Source: Dermanyssus gallinae (lineage: Eukaryota > Arthropoda > Arachnida > Mesostigmata > Dermanyssidae). Taken from it: a DNA stretch of 64,000 bases. Positions 34,083-44,424 of this stretch are shown in pieces. How positions within the stretch are numbered: the stretch's first letter is position 1; each line of letters starts with the position of its first letter. Location: assembly GCA_003439945.1 (NCBI GenBank), contig QVRM01001260.1:614501-678500 (forward strand), written 5' to 3'. Under the pieces are notes generated by a model that saw nothing but the letters and a program-made list of their open reading frames with translations, did not search any database and was not told where the DNA came from. A program made the translations under genes and the position numbers.

Positions 34083-36503
34083 CTTGTAACGGGGTTAACA
34101 ATTGTCCCCTAGCGAACGTGACGACAAACTACATCAGCCCTAGGTCCAGGCCTGGTGTAGACCACCTGGACAAGGTGCCAAGCACCGCCGTGGCGTTTCC
34201 ACGTTGTATATCCAATGATAGCCTTTGCCGAAAAAAATCACCAGCGCGTGGGTCCCCCGTAGCCAATCTGAGACACTTGCATATCTTAGTAATAACTCCC
34301 TCAGTAATTTTACCTGGGCCCCCTAAGGTCTCAAAGGCAAAAGGTCGAAAGTCCATAGAGTCTCCAATATGTGCATACTTCCGACACTTATTTCTTTCCG
34401 CATGCGAAACAGCATAACCAGCCTGGGTAGCGCCGTGACTGACCATTGAAGGTGCTAAAGAGTCAGTCACGGTAGCGTCCCAGACAAGTGTCTTCCCACC
34501 TTCAAAAGCTGTTAGGGTCATCCCATCAGGTCGACGAGAGTCGTCTGTGTACAAGCCTGCGGGTTCGAGAACACAAGGGTAGCCGGAAGACCTTAGAGCA
34601 CGGGCTAGGGTATCATTTAACGCAGCATGTCTCGTCCTACGGCCTAAACTGCGGATGCAAGATAAGCCATGGTGACCAAGAGGTGAGACCTTTTCGCCAC
34701 AGCTGCACTCATGTTCCTCGACTAGAGGGACTCCAAGGCGGAGGCCAACGCAGATCCTGACGACGAAGTCATCTAAGAGAGTTCCAACGGGAGCACTCGG
34801 TAGGGCATTGAGCCATGCACCAGCACAACTAGATGAAACTGCTCGGAGCCGTGCTTTTTCCACCTCGTCTTCTGTTGAATTAAAGAGATTGGCGAGTTGT
34901 ATGTCCTCCAACGGCGCGGTCCAGCTTGCCTGGGAAGTAGGTTCTTCTGGAGGGGGTGCTCCAGTGCGTGCCAAGAGACACTCCTTAGAATCTTCTAGTA
35001 GTGAACGTAACCGCTCGACGGCTGGGAAGTCTAGTATCTTTGACGCCCTATGCCAGGTACTAGACATTGAAGCGACTACCGCGGGACCTGCGACCAAGAC
35101 AGCGTCTGGAATGCCTAGGCCTCCTTTTGCCACTGGCAGAAGGGCTTGTCTGCGGGCTGTCTCTGGTAAACTTAGGTTAAGTAAGGAAGACAGGGAGTTC
35201 AAGGTGTGGGTGTTCAATTGTTCTAGAATATTTAAATCTTGCGTTAGGTCAATCCCACGAAGCAGGTGGTTTACCCGTGCTGTCGAGAAGCAAGACCTTA
35301 ATAAGAACAATCCCCTGTGTGCACCTAAAAGACCCAAGCGGCTTGAGGAGGATTTTAACTTATCCACCCAGCCAGATAACTGTTCTTCCTTCCCGTCGTC
35401 AAGAAGTGGCACGCCTAATAAGGTAAGGTTGGCCCTATTTGTCCTGATACATTCTGGAAGAAGGTCGGTTATCAGTCTGATCGAGGAGTCGGATATTGAT
35501 GATCCCGACACAAAAAGTTCGCATTTTTGTGGGTTGAGACATAACCCGCTTTTTGTTGCAAAATCCAGTATTTTCCGAATATCGCGGGCCACTATTACAG
35601 GGTCACCGGCTAACACGCCATCATCTAAGTACCATACATTAAATGGGGACTCGAGAGAGTCTATTAGCTCCTTGATGGCGAGGCAAAACAGTGGAGGCCC
35701 TAATGGGTCGCCCTGCTGCAGACCCGACTGTGAGAGTATGACGTGGTCCATCAATAGCAGTTGAGTTGGGTTTCTGTATGCCTGCACAAAGTAGTGGTAT
35801 AAATCAGGCGCATGGGATACAACAGCTTTTAGAAGATGGTCACGTCGAACGTTGTTAAAAGCATTCTGAAAATCTAGTTTGACCATGACTATGTCTTCTG
35901 ACCTAGATTCAAGATAGGCTCGTGCGGCATGGATCGCCACTTCTGTTCCACTTCTAGCAGCAAAGCCAAGCTGGTGGTCACCTATTGCTTCCTCAATTTG
36001 CGACGAATTTTTCCAGCAGGCGATCTTTGCTGCTATCCTGCGGAGTGTAGATGAGCATGCAATAGGGCGGGTTGTGCCATCCTTCTTTTTCAGAGCAAAT
36101 AACCTCGCTCCAAATATGATTGGTATGAGATCTCTTGGCGGCTCTCCTCGTAGTAAAATTTCAATGAGTTTAGCAAGTGCATCGGCCAAAGCCTCCGCTC
36201 GTTTACCCATTGCTCGAGAAAGTAAATCTTGCAGAAGCCTTGGTCGAATGAAGTCAAGACCCGCAGCGGAGCTTCTAGAAAAGCTTCCTACTGCGCGGTA
36301 AATATCTTCCCTTGACACGTGGAAGCTTTCCGCGGGGGACGATTCGGCAGGAGGATCTGTCCACCTCAAGTCCGTTGGTGCGCAGGGATGCTTGTCACGT
36401 AGAGCTTCTACGTGGTCGGACTCGGCACCGAACGTGTCGCATGAGCTTATGAGCCTTGCAGCGCCCGACACATCACCATCGGTTAACTTTGCAACCACTC
36501 TTC

Positions 36504-36508
<5 letters not shown>
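34082..36508 (-). mobile_element. LINE family A, 5'-truncated copy between (TA)n tracts
   Basis: Homology to the full element at 55250-59700 begins exactly where the (TA)n tract 36509-36547 ends, at the equivalent of ORF2 residue about 175. It runs through the stop codon at 34129-34131 to a 3' UTR of only about 47 nt, then directly into another (TA)n tract. No poly(A). This looks like a recent insertion into TA-repeat DNA with 5' truncation. Confidence 0.85.
34129..36498 (-). CDS. LINE A ORF2 (partial): reverse transcriptase plus R2-type endonuclease
   Basis: About 789 residues with no stop or frameshift, lacking only the N-terminal zinc-finger region. RT motifs: FALKKKDGTTRPIACSSTL, MVKLDFQNAFNNVRRD (first Asp), SGLQQGDPLGPPLFCLAI and VWYLDDGVLAGD near residue 287. 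The C-terminal restriction-like endonuclease has CSCGEKVSPLGHHGLSC (C-X-C-X8-H-X4-C), then RRPDGMTL, LVWDATVTDSLAPS and KCRKYAHIG. All catalytic positions are present. The real upstream codons run into the (TA)n tract, so the apparent start is not a genuine start. It would nick target DNA and prime reverse transcription if expressed. Confidence 0.9.
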   Translation of the reverse strand: MVAKLTDGDVSGAARLISSCDTFGAESDHVEALRDKHPCAPTDLRWTDPPAESSPAESFHVSREDIYRAVGSFSRSSAAGLDFIRPRLLQDLLSRAMGKRAEALADALAKLIEILLRGEPPRDLIPIIFGARLFALKKKDGTTRPIACSSTLRRIAAKIACWKNSSQIEEAIGDHQLGFAARSGTEVAIHAARAYLESRSEDIVMVKLDFQNAFNNVRRDHLLKAVVSHAPDLYHYFVQAYRNPTQLLLMDHVILSQSGLQQGDPLGPPLFCLAIKELIDSLESPFNVWYLDDGVLAGDPVIVARDIRKILDFATKSGLCLNPQKCELFVSGSSISDSSIRLITDLLPECIRTNRANLTLLGVPLLDDGKEEQLSGWVDKLKSSSSRLGLLGAHRGLFLLRSCFSTARVNHLLRGIDLTQDLNILEQLNTHTLNSLSSLLNLSLPETARRQALLPVAKGGLGIPDAVLVAGPAVVASMSSTWHRASKILDFPAVERLRSLLEDSKECLLARTGAPPPEEPTSQASWTAPLEDIQLANLFNSTEDEVEKARLRAVSSSCAGAWLNALPSAPVGTLLDDFVVRICVGLRLGVPLVEEHECSCGEKVSPLGHHGLSCIRSLGRRTRHAALNDTLARALRSSGYPCVLEPAGLYTDDSRRPDGMTLTAFEGGKTLVWDATVTDSLAPSMVSHGATQAGYAVSHAERNKCRKYAHIGDSMDFRPFAFETLGGPGKITEGVITKICKCLRLATGDPRAGDFFRQRLSLDIQRGNATAVLGTLSRWSTPGLDLGLM

Positions 36509-36547
<39 letters not shown>
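36509..36547. repeat. (TA)n microsatellite, 5' junction of LINE A copy
   Basis: Perfect AT repeat that meets the truncated ORF2 on its left and unrelated DNA on its right. Confidence 0.95.
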
Positions 36548-36548
<1 letters not shown>

Positions 36549-36549
36549 T

Positions 36550-37360
36550 ACAAGTACAGTACGGTAGAAGAGGCTTCCGCCCTTATAAAGCAACCTGAAC
36601 ATTACGTGTAGTTCTAACGTCTCTGCCGCGTGGCATCCAAAGTAATGGGTACAATGGTACCCATTTAAATCCAAAGATTGACCTCCTTTCCGCGTCTACA
36701 ACAAGAACAAATGAAAATAACCCTAAGAAGCAGAGGTCTCTCAAAGCCAAATTAGGAACCCATCGCAGTTCGACGCAAACTACCCGAATCCGTACTAGCG
36801 ACATCATTGATCGTTCCATACCTGAACCACGTTTGTCACCAACCAGATGTTCATTGGCAAAAGAAGCAACGTAAGTAAGTTATGATTTGCAGGAATCTCT
36901 CCCACCAAGTAACGTTGCTTTTGCCAATAGGGTTGCATAGTAGGGCTGCATTTATTTGATTTGTCCTTTTACTGCATCTGTTTCTTTATCATTTTTCTGA
37001 CGTCGTGCTAATTGTCGGTTAATGACCGTAAATCGTAATTGCCTGCTAATTGAGTGAATATTACACTGTGGGAGGCGCCTCTGTTTTTTGAAAAAAATTG
37101 TCGTTCAAATGTCCCACACCATTCGTAATTAGCTTTGCCGCACGTTTTGTTCACTTAACTCATTAATCAGGTTGTTATCAAGCAGCCTTTCTGCCTTACT
37201 GTTACTTTCACCTAGCAGAAGTGAATGCAATCTTTAGGCCGATCCCCATTGGTTGTATTAGGAGTTTGTCCCCGTTAGCGCGTTATTTTTACAGTTTTAT
37301 CATAAAACGCATTAAATAAATATCACTTAATTAAGGGCGCTAGGAATAGCTTTAAACATT
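36550..37360. other. No gene recognised
   Basis: No coding motif or repeat end seen. A short (CA)n/(TA)n tract begins at about 37363. Confidence 0.45.
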
Positions 37361-37393
37361 AGGCACACACACACATATATATATATATATATA

Positions 37394-37757
37394 AACAGGA
37401 CAATACTCCTGCACACAGTCGCGGAAAGCATAAGCACAACTGGCCCAACTGAGGTTCGAACTTATTGAACAACGTTTCTATTCTTCAGACCTAGCCCCCT
37501 CTGATTATTTCCTCTTCGGACATTTGAAGAATAAACTCGGTGGAAAGTGTTTTTCTAGCAATGAATAGGTTAAGGGTGCTGTCAATGCATATTTTCAGTC
37601 TAAAGACGCGGAATTCTACTCAAGAGGTATATATAGTCTGAAATCTCGGTGGGAAATGTGTATTGAGCTTCTCAAGGAGTATATCGAATAAGGAAAAATT
37701 AAAAACAAGATTTGGAAAATTCTTGGTTTTTATTTTGAGAACTTGTTGAACTACCTG
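37394..37757 (+). pseudogene. Mariner (irritans-like) 3' fragment, inverted twin of 39170-39532
   Basis: Contains the last part of the transposase (HxDNAPAH-equivalent onward, PSDYFLF) with an in-frame TAG near 37567 where the intact copy has Glu. The 3' UTR follows, and then the TIR ending at 37757. It is the near-perfect reverse complement of 39170-39532 and shares its private mutations (the same TAG, TATATATAGTCTG, CATAAGCACA), so the two are a duplication and not independent insertions. Confidence 0.9.
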
Positions 37758-37773
37758 TATATATATATATATA

Positions 37774-39095
37774 CATATGCTGTTCAAAACGTATCGCGAC
37801 TGTTGTGTTTTTTTCAAAAATTATTCATTTATTCATGAATATCTATTTTGTCCCCTTTAAAGTAATCCCCATGAGATATTATACACTTGTGCCAACGGTT
37901 TTTCCAATCTTCGAAGCACTTCAAAAAACCATTTTTTTTAACCTTGTTCAGCTCCTCCTTCGATGCCGTCTTTATCTCGTCAAGCGTAGCGTAACGTCGT
38001 CCTTTCATGGGCCTCTTCAGTTTAGGGAACAAGAAAAAGTCACAGGGGGCCAGATCTGGGGAATACGGTGGCTGCGGCATCATTAGTGTGTTGTTTTTGG
38101 CCAAAAACTCGCGCACAAGCAACGATGTGTGAGCAGGGGCGTTATCGTGGTGCAAAAGCCAATTTTTGTTCTTCCACAAATCCGGGCGTTTCTGGCGGAT
38201 TGCTTCGCGCAAATTGCGCATAACTTGCAGGTAATATTCCTTATTGACCGTTCTACCCCGTGGTAAGAACTCATGATGCACCACGCCCCTGCAATCGAAG
38301 AAAACTGTCAGCAAAACTTTCACATTCGACCGAACTTGGCGCGCTTTTTTCGGTCTTGGTTCGTGCGGCAGCTTCCATTGAGATGATTGAGCTTTGGTTT
38401 CCACGTCATAACCATAAACCCACGATTCGTCACCAGTTATGACCCTCTGGAGCAAATTTGGGTCGTCGCGGACAGAGTCCAACATCTCATTAGCAATGTT
38501 CATGCGATGCTGTTTTTGGTCGCAATTGAGCAATTTTGGTACGAATTTCGCGGCGACCCGTCTCATGCCCAAATCATTGATAAAAATCGAATGGCACGAG
38601 CCAATCGATATGTTTAGGTCCTCAGCAACTTCTCTAACGGTGATTCGACGATTGGCCAATACCATTTTCTCCACTTCATTAATTTTTTCGTCTGTTGTTG
38701 AAGTGCTCGGGCGTCCGGCACGCTCTTCGTCGTTCACATCTTCTCGGCCTTCTGAGAACATTTTGTACCACCGATAAACGTTGCTTCGGTCCAAGGTAGC
38801 TTCTCCGTATGCCACAGTCAACATTCGGAATGCATCCGCGCACTTAATTTCGTTTTTCACACAAAATTTGATACAGGTTCTTTGATCCATTTTTTTGAAT
38901 AGGTAAAAATCGAAGACGATCCAAAACACGTGCAAGCAAAGCAGCTGTCAACAATTAAGTGAACATTCAAAATGGCCGAGCTTGTCGGCATAAGTGAGAG
39001 ACATGAGTAACAACCTAACGCCACAAAAAAATCGAAATTCGAATATACGTAACCCGCGAAAATTTTTCCCCCCGCGATACTTTTTGAACAAACGG
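37774..39095 (-). mobile_element. Second-type mariner, complete copy in (TA)n
   Basis: Inverted ends share GTTCAAAA-GTATCGCG on the left (37780-37797) and its complement on the right (about 39073-39090). Both ends lie in (TA)n tracts, consistent with TA target duplication. About 1.3 kb. The exact terminal bases are ambiguous because the two ends differ in the outermost 10-12 nt. Confidence 0.85.
37829..38890 (-). CDS. Mariner transposase (DD34D), second subfamily, intact
   Basis: 353 residues from the ATG at 38890; an in-frame ATG 15 codons upstream is also possible, but MDQRTCIKF is the usual kind of mariner start. The helix-turn-helix region includes ISIGSCHSIFINDLGM, and the linker is KFVPKLLN. 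Catalytic boxes: ITGDESW, HHDNAPAHTS and PPYSPDLAPCDFFLF, the third Asp being residue 284 and 34 residues after the second. No stops. Family length is normal (about 345-355). The closest relative in the window is the decayed copy at 7721-9990. It is probably translatable and could act on both. Confidence 0.93.
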   Translation of the reverse strand: MDQRTCIKFCVKNEIKCADAFRMLTVAYGEATLDRSNVYRWYKMFSEGREDVNDEERAGRPSTSTTDEKINEVEKMVLANRRITVREVAEDLNISIGSCHSIFINDLGMRRVAAKFVPKLLNCDQKQHRMNIANEMLDSVRDDPNLLQRVITGDESWVYGYDVETKAQSSQWKLPHEPRPKKARQVRSNVKVLLTVFFDCRGVVHHEFLPRGRTVNKEYYLQVMRNLREAIRQKRPDLWKNKNWLLHHDNAPAHTSLLVREFLAKNNTLMMPQPPYSPDLAPCDFFLFPKLKRPMKGRRYATLDEIKTASKEELNKVKKNGFLKCFEDWKNRWHKCIISHGDYFKGDKIDIHE

Positions 39096-39115
39096 TATAT
39101 ATATATATATATATA

Positions 39116-39169
39116 CAGGTAGTTCAACAAGTTCTCAAAATGAAAACCAAGAATTTATATATATATATA
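39116..39169. repeat. Tandem duplicate of a mariner end (54-bp unit)
   Basis: The first 41 nt of the mariner 3' end (CAGGTAGTTCAACAAGTTCT onward to CCAAGAATTT) occur at 39116-39156, followed by 13 nt of TA repeat. The full element then starts again at 39170 with the same sequence. This is a solo transposon end. Confidence 0.92.
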
Positions 39170-40445
39170 CAGGTAGTTCAACAAGTTCTCAAAATGAAAA
39201 CCAAGAATTTTCCAAATCTTGTTTTTAATTTTTCCTTATTCGATATACTCCTTGAGAAGCTCAATACACATTTCCCACCGAGATTTCAGACTATATATAC
39301 CTCTTGAGTAGAATTCCGCGTCTTTAGACTGAAAATATGCATTGACAGCACCCTTAACCTATTCATTGCTAGAAAAACACTTTCCACCGAGTTTATTCTT
39401 CAAATGTCCGAAGAGGAAATAATCAGAGGGGGCTAGGTCTGGAGAATAGAAACGTTGTTCAATAAGTTCGAACCTCAGTTGGGCCAGTTGTGCTTATGCT
39501 TTCCGCGACTGTGTGCAGGAGTATTGTCCTGTTGAAACAGGACAACCTTCTTCTGCAAAGCGGGCCGTTTCACGATGAGTTCTTGCTTCAGGCAGTCCAA
39601 GAGTCTTGCATAATAATTTCCCGTGATCGTTTTACCGCTCTCAAGATAGTCGACCACAATTATTCCACGTTGGCCCAAAAAACCGTAGCCATCATCTTTC
39701 CGGCCAATGCCGTTGTCCGCACCCTCTTCGGAGGTCCTTCACCAGGTGCACACCATTGGCGAGATGCTTCTTGGGTCTCGGGTGATGGACCCAGCTTTCA
39801 TCGACGGTCACGAATCTGCGCCAAAAGTCCGACGGATTTTTTTACATCTTGGCCAAATTTCGCTGTGAAGCGGAAACACGCGCGTCTTTTTGGCCTTAGT
39901 TGAGCAAATGCGGCACCCATTTTGCTCTGAGCTTTTTCATCTTCAAGTTCTCGTGCAGGATGAAATGCACACTACCCAAACTGATCCCCAAGGCTTCCGC
40001 TATCTTCCTAATGTTCACTCGCCTATCTGCGGCAACGCTTTTCTGCACTTTTTCTACGTTTTCCTGATCAGTTGCCGTTTTTGGGCGTCCTGAACGTAGT
40101 TCATCCTCGGTACTCCTGCGATCTCTTTTTAACTCATTAATCCAGTTGGAAACAGTGGCAAAACATGGCGCAGAGTCACCGTACATCTCCTCTAACTCAG
40201 TTTTTACTTGAGTCGCATTCCAACCTTTGAAATAAAAATGCTTGACAACTACTCGAAACTCTTTTTCTCCATTTTTCAAAATCACGCCGATACGTTGCAC
40301 GGGAAAAGCGATCAAACGAAATCCCAACGGCCAATCACCATAATATTTTAACTGCTAGCAGTAGAAAAGATGCCGGCTCCAATAGCGGTGAAAACGCGCC
40401 AAAAATCGAATTCTGAAAAGCTAATTTTAGGAACCTGTTGAACTA

Positions 40446-40449
<4 letters not shown>
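39170..40449 (-). mobile_element. Mariner (irritans-like), full-length but dead copy
   Basis: TIRs are at 39170 (CAGGTAGTTCAACAAGTTCT) and about 40427-40449 (degenerate, ending ACCTA instead of ACCTG). About 1280 bp. The outer right side is a 90-bp (TA)n tract. Its 3' 363 bp is the inverted partner of 37394-37757. Confidence 0.93.
39240..40327 (-). pseudogene. Mariner transposase pseudogene
   Basis: The N-terminal 143 codons (40327-39896) are open and match the intact copy at 3051. The Gln codon after PHLLN is TAA here, ending the frame. Beyond it the frame changes at least once, and there is a further TAG near the C-terminus. The DNA-binding half is intact, so a short TIR-binding fragment is conceivable; that is inference. 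Confidence 0.9.

Positions 40450-40537
<88 letters not shown>
40448..40537. repeat. (TA)n microsatellite, 90 bp
   Basis: The longest perfect dinucleotide tract in the window. Its left edge is the end of the dead mariner. Confidence 0.97.
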
Positions 40538-40538
<1 letters not shown>

Positions 40539-41329
40539 CTTTTAAACGTGTTAAGTAAAACCCAACTCCCAGGCGAATAGATCCATTTATACCCATAAAT
40601 TGAGCTGCGTTTAACTTTGTATCAATTTTCAGCAAAGATTAAGCGCATTAGTGTTTCGAACAGCTTAAATCAACTATTGGAATTAAGCGCTATCTCTGAG
40701 GAGTGTGCATGATTGGTGCAAGTATTTTTGACATGGACACTACAATCCGTCCAACAAACCTCAGCAAGAACGTTTAAAACAGCAGCAAATGAAAAATGTG
40801 ACCCAGTGAGAAAAATGTGTGAAGGCTGTGATATAAGGAAACTCAAACAAAACATATGCTATACTAGAAGAGTCATTCGAATTGAATGTCGGAACTCTCC
40901 TTAGAATCCTTCACGGCCACCTCGAAGTCACTAAACAATATGCTTAATGGGTACCCTTTATTTGACAAAAATAATACGCCTAAGTCTTGCTGGCTTGAAA
41001 TTCGATGAGAATCGATCTCTTTTGTGTTTGAGACAAACAGAGCGACAAGGTGTGATTTAGTTTGTTACAGGTGATGAGATTTGTATACACTTTTATGACC
41101 CTTTGCTCAAAGCCCAGAACCCGTAGTGGTCAGGTGTTAGAAAATTTCTTCCCAAAAAATATAGTGCCAACGTTCGACTGGCAAAGTGATGATCGCAATA
41201 TTTTCCTGAAATAAAATTATGTTGATGGTCGCACTAAAGGAAAATACGTGGCAGAGTATCGAGCGACTGTTATACTATTGTACTAGTGGTAGTTTGTATA
41301 CTGCAGATAGGTTACTAGTAACTTACGCC

Positions 41330-42344
41330 ATAAAGGTCTGCCAGAGATATTTAGAAAGCGACATAGGGAATAACAAAGCTGGTTGAAGTTTAAAAAAAAA
41401 TTTAATGGAACATGGTTTCTGAGAAGTCTTGCTTCGAGTTGAGAGTGATATTACTAAAATCCGTGACACTGGTGTTGTTACCCGGCATATAAGCCCAAAA
41501 TGTGCAATTGCGAGGCAGCCAGTCATCTTATACAGAAACTAAGCATATCGTTGTGTTCGTAAAAAATCTGCTTCTTCTGAAGAACATACAACGCCGGCCA
41601 GAAAACGCGACATAGTTGTTTGGAAGATAATTTTGAAAAATGAAGGATTTATTAGTTTTCACGCCCTATACCTCAAAATCATAACATGACAACTATTCAC
41701 AGCGTTCTAACATAATCAGACAAATACGCATTCCATGACGGTAATTTTACCAATGGTACCAAATGTATGGTAATGAGTCGTTATTGTGAAGTAATTAGGA
41801 TTTTTCAAAGGGCATATCGATTGAGTGCATTTCTAGATGTCCAAGATTGATTTACCTGATGGAGTAGGTCATTTAAGCATGAACTGAATCTCGATATGCC
41901 TTTCGGAAAACTATAGCTATTCCGTAACCATGGATCGTATCGCCATATATTGGTACCAAAATTATCGTCTTGAAATGTGAGCGCTGTGAATTGTCATGGG
42001 GTTATGATTTTATGGGATTTGAAGTTAGAGTTAATAATAGAACTTCCATTTTTCCATCGTTATATGCTCTTTAGATGAAGCAAAATTTTCTTACAAACAG
42101 GACGATATGCCTAGTTTCCGTATAGAAGGACTCGTTTTGCAATTGCACATTTGTGCGATTGCAATCAGCCCAAGACAACCAAGACAGCAGTACTCCAATG
42201 TCGGGCAACAACTCCAGTTTTATGGCTTTTTGTGATATCACTCTTACTCCGGAACTTCTCAAAAACCACCATTTCCAATGGAAAAAATATTTACCTTAAC
42301 GAGCTTCACAATTCCCTATGTCGATTTCGAAATATCTCTCGGAG

Positions 42345-42348
<4 letters not shown>
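41330..42348. mobile_element. Long-inverted-repeat element (foldback/MITE-like), about 1 kb
   Basis: The left arm, about 41335-41600, and the reverse complement of the right arm, about 42050-42345, align over about 270 bp with moderate identity. Matching blocks include AGAGATATTT, GCGACATAGGGAAT/TCGACATAGGGAAT, GAGAGTGATAT/AAGAGTGATAT, ATGTGCAATTGC and GAAACTA-GCATATCGT. The left arm lacks about 45 nt. No transposase was recognised inside. TACTAGTAA occurs on both sides (41313-41321 and 42406-42414) and may be a target duplication, although a (TA)n tract lies between the right arm and its copy. Confidence 0.65.
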
Positions 42349-42396
<48 letters not shown>

Positions 42397-42402
42397 TATA
42401 TA
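42349..42402. repeat. (TA)n microsatellite
   Basis: AT repeat directly at the right end of the long-inverted-repeat element. Confidence 0.95.
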
Positions 42403-43377
42403 GGCTACTAGTAATAAGGCCGCTAAGCATGCTTTAAGTTAATCAGGAGTTCCCCATTTAAAGCAGCCTTGGATATATATAGACAGGGCGTGGTATACGA
42501 AATCACATCGCGAGCTATGTGAAGCACATGCCTGCCAGTCTTACCTACTTAACTGACACAAACGTCACTGTTCCGTCACACATCAGGAACAACAAGCGTA
42601 TGCGTGTGACACCCATTCGGTTTGCGAGAACCCTGTAGGACTAGTCAGGATGCTTGACGAGTGATATGAGAAGGTGGCCTTAGCACGAATAGCACAGTGT
42701 CATTGATGCACAATTTAGAATAGAAATCCTTGCAGAAGCCAATTCTTTTTCACCCATGCTTTGCTCTGTTTTCACGTTCATGTGACAACGACAAAGGCTT
42801 TATAATGCGTTGGGCATTAGAAAGGAATATATCGAGTAGACTTATACACCTGTTGCACTTTTCTCCACGTAGACCTACTTAAGGGAATAGGGCTAGTCAA
42901 TTGTTAGTCTTATCTATATCTGATATAGCCAATATACTTGTTTAGAACTAGGTTTACGTATGACAGTCAACTGGAAAGAAGGAATGTGCTAATGCTCACT
43001 TCAATAAAGGATGTAGTACATACAGACCTGAAAAACTGCATGAATTAATCTCTACTAGGATATAGATGGGGTGAACAAATGTCAATAGTGCACATTGAAG
43101 CGTTATAAGATCCACAAAGACGTCCTTCTGAAGAACAGTTTCCCTGTAAAATCGAATCATAGCCATGTGTAAAAGGTAAACCACGTAGTAGAAGAATTTA
43201 TTGATGAGTGTATATGTGAATATATAACCTGTATGTAGGATGTTTGTATATATATACATTTTTTTTTGGTTGTTACGTAAGGCTAATGCCCGTGTACAGT
43301 TTTTCATGTCATGGCTTACTTTTAATCCACTTCGGCATTTACCTTGTCTAAATTGGAAGTCATAAATCATTTTAAGA

Positions 43378-43381
<4 letters not shown>

Positions 43382-43414
<33 letters not shown>
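43382..43414. repeat. (TA)n microsatellite
   Basis: Perfect AT repeat of about 33 bp. The surrounding 42420-44060 region shows no recognised gene. Confidence 0.95.
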
Positions 43415-43415
<1 letters not shown>

Positions 43416-44066
43416 CTGTAAACTACGGGGCAGGGATGTTTTAAATCAACGCGGATGCCAAATTAATTTAGGCGATAAATAAATGTACTGCTACATAAAG
43501 CATCAGTACCAAAGTGCTGGAGATCCTGTATTGCTTAGGCATATTAGTACAGAGACTGTATGCTTTCGACTGTATTTGCAAGTACTCACGGATAATTTAT
43601 TCACAGTAGTGTGAGTCGTATTGACTGATCCCTGACCAGTGTTCTTTACAACAGTTGAGTTCAAATGGTTAGAGACAATCAAATTCACTTATTTTGAATC
43701 TTGCTGAACATCTTTTTCGTCGCGCCGCAAAATGCTCTCGCATAAAACAAATCATCAAGGGTGTGATTGAGCTAGCGTAGATGTGGCGGGTTCTGGCGCT
43801 GCATGGCAGACAGAGCGCTCTTCTCATAAACGAAGTCTGTGTACCTTTTCAAGGCAGAACGGACATGTTCTGAACGGCTCTTTTCAAATTCTGCCCATGC
43901 TGGCAACCGAAATAGCGATACATTTTTGTATGAAAAGTCTGACCGCTGCACCTAATGAAAAACAACACGGGCTCCGTATCTCCCAAGAGTAGTAGACTAA
44001 CGAGATATATAATACATTAAGAGACGAATCTACTACTAAGCGTACTATCGAACGGCCTTTGGAGCG

Positions 44067-44069
<3 letters not shown>

Positions 44070-44107
<38 letters not shown>
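44070..44107. repeat. (TA)n microsatellite
   Basis: Perfect AT repeat of about 38 bp with no recognised element end. Confidence 0.95.
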
Positions 44108-44110
<3 letters not shown>

Positions 44111-44309
44111 CAAAAATTAACGCGCAAGTACACCTCGGTTGTCCAATAAAATAATAAAATATACACAATTCCTTATTTGGCTAGACACACAGGTGTAATT
44201 GAATTTACCTTTATACCTGTTAAAAAACGTATTTTATTCCGACTATTAATATAAAAAAAAATGATCTATTGTATCTTTTTACAGAAAGTCAAAAAAAGTC
44301 AGAACCAAA

Positions 44310-44374
44310 ATGCATAATGCACACCCTTTGGCCTGAGTAGTGTGGAACTCTGAAACCTAAAAACTTTGTGATCC

Positions 44375-44376
<2 letters not shown>
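44310..44376 (+). repeat. Dispersed repeat (copy related to 14605-14688)
   Basis: Contains AATGCACACCCTTTGGCCTG, AGTAGTGTGGAACTC, CCTAAAAACTTTG and GATCCCC in the same order as at 14605. It ends exactly at a (TA)n tract (44377-44421). Confidence 0.65.

Positions 44377-44421
<45 letters not shown>
44377..44421. repeat. (TA)n microsatellite, MITE insertion site
   Basis: AT repeat whose right edge is the TA target of the 504-bp MITE. Confidence 0.95.

Positions 44422-44424
<3 letters not shown>

Noticed and set aside
34808..35764. 318-codon plus-strand ORF
   Set aside because: Lies opposite the intact RT/endonuclease frame of LINE A; shadow frame without motifs. The same applies to plus-strand ORFs within 55250-59590.
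40447..40635. ORFs with alternating Ile-Tyr, also at 1382, 16243, 28120, 36392, 42151 and 43884
   Set aside because: Produced by (TA)n tracts, not proteins.
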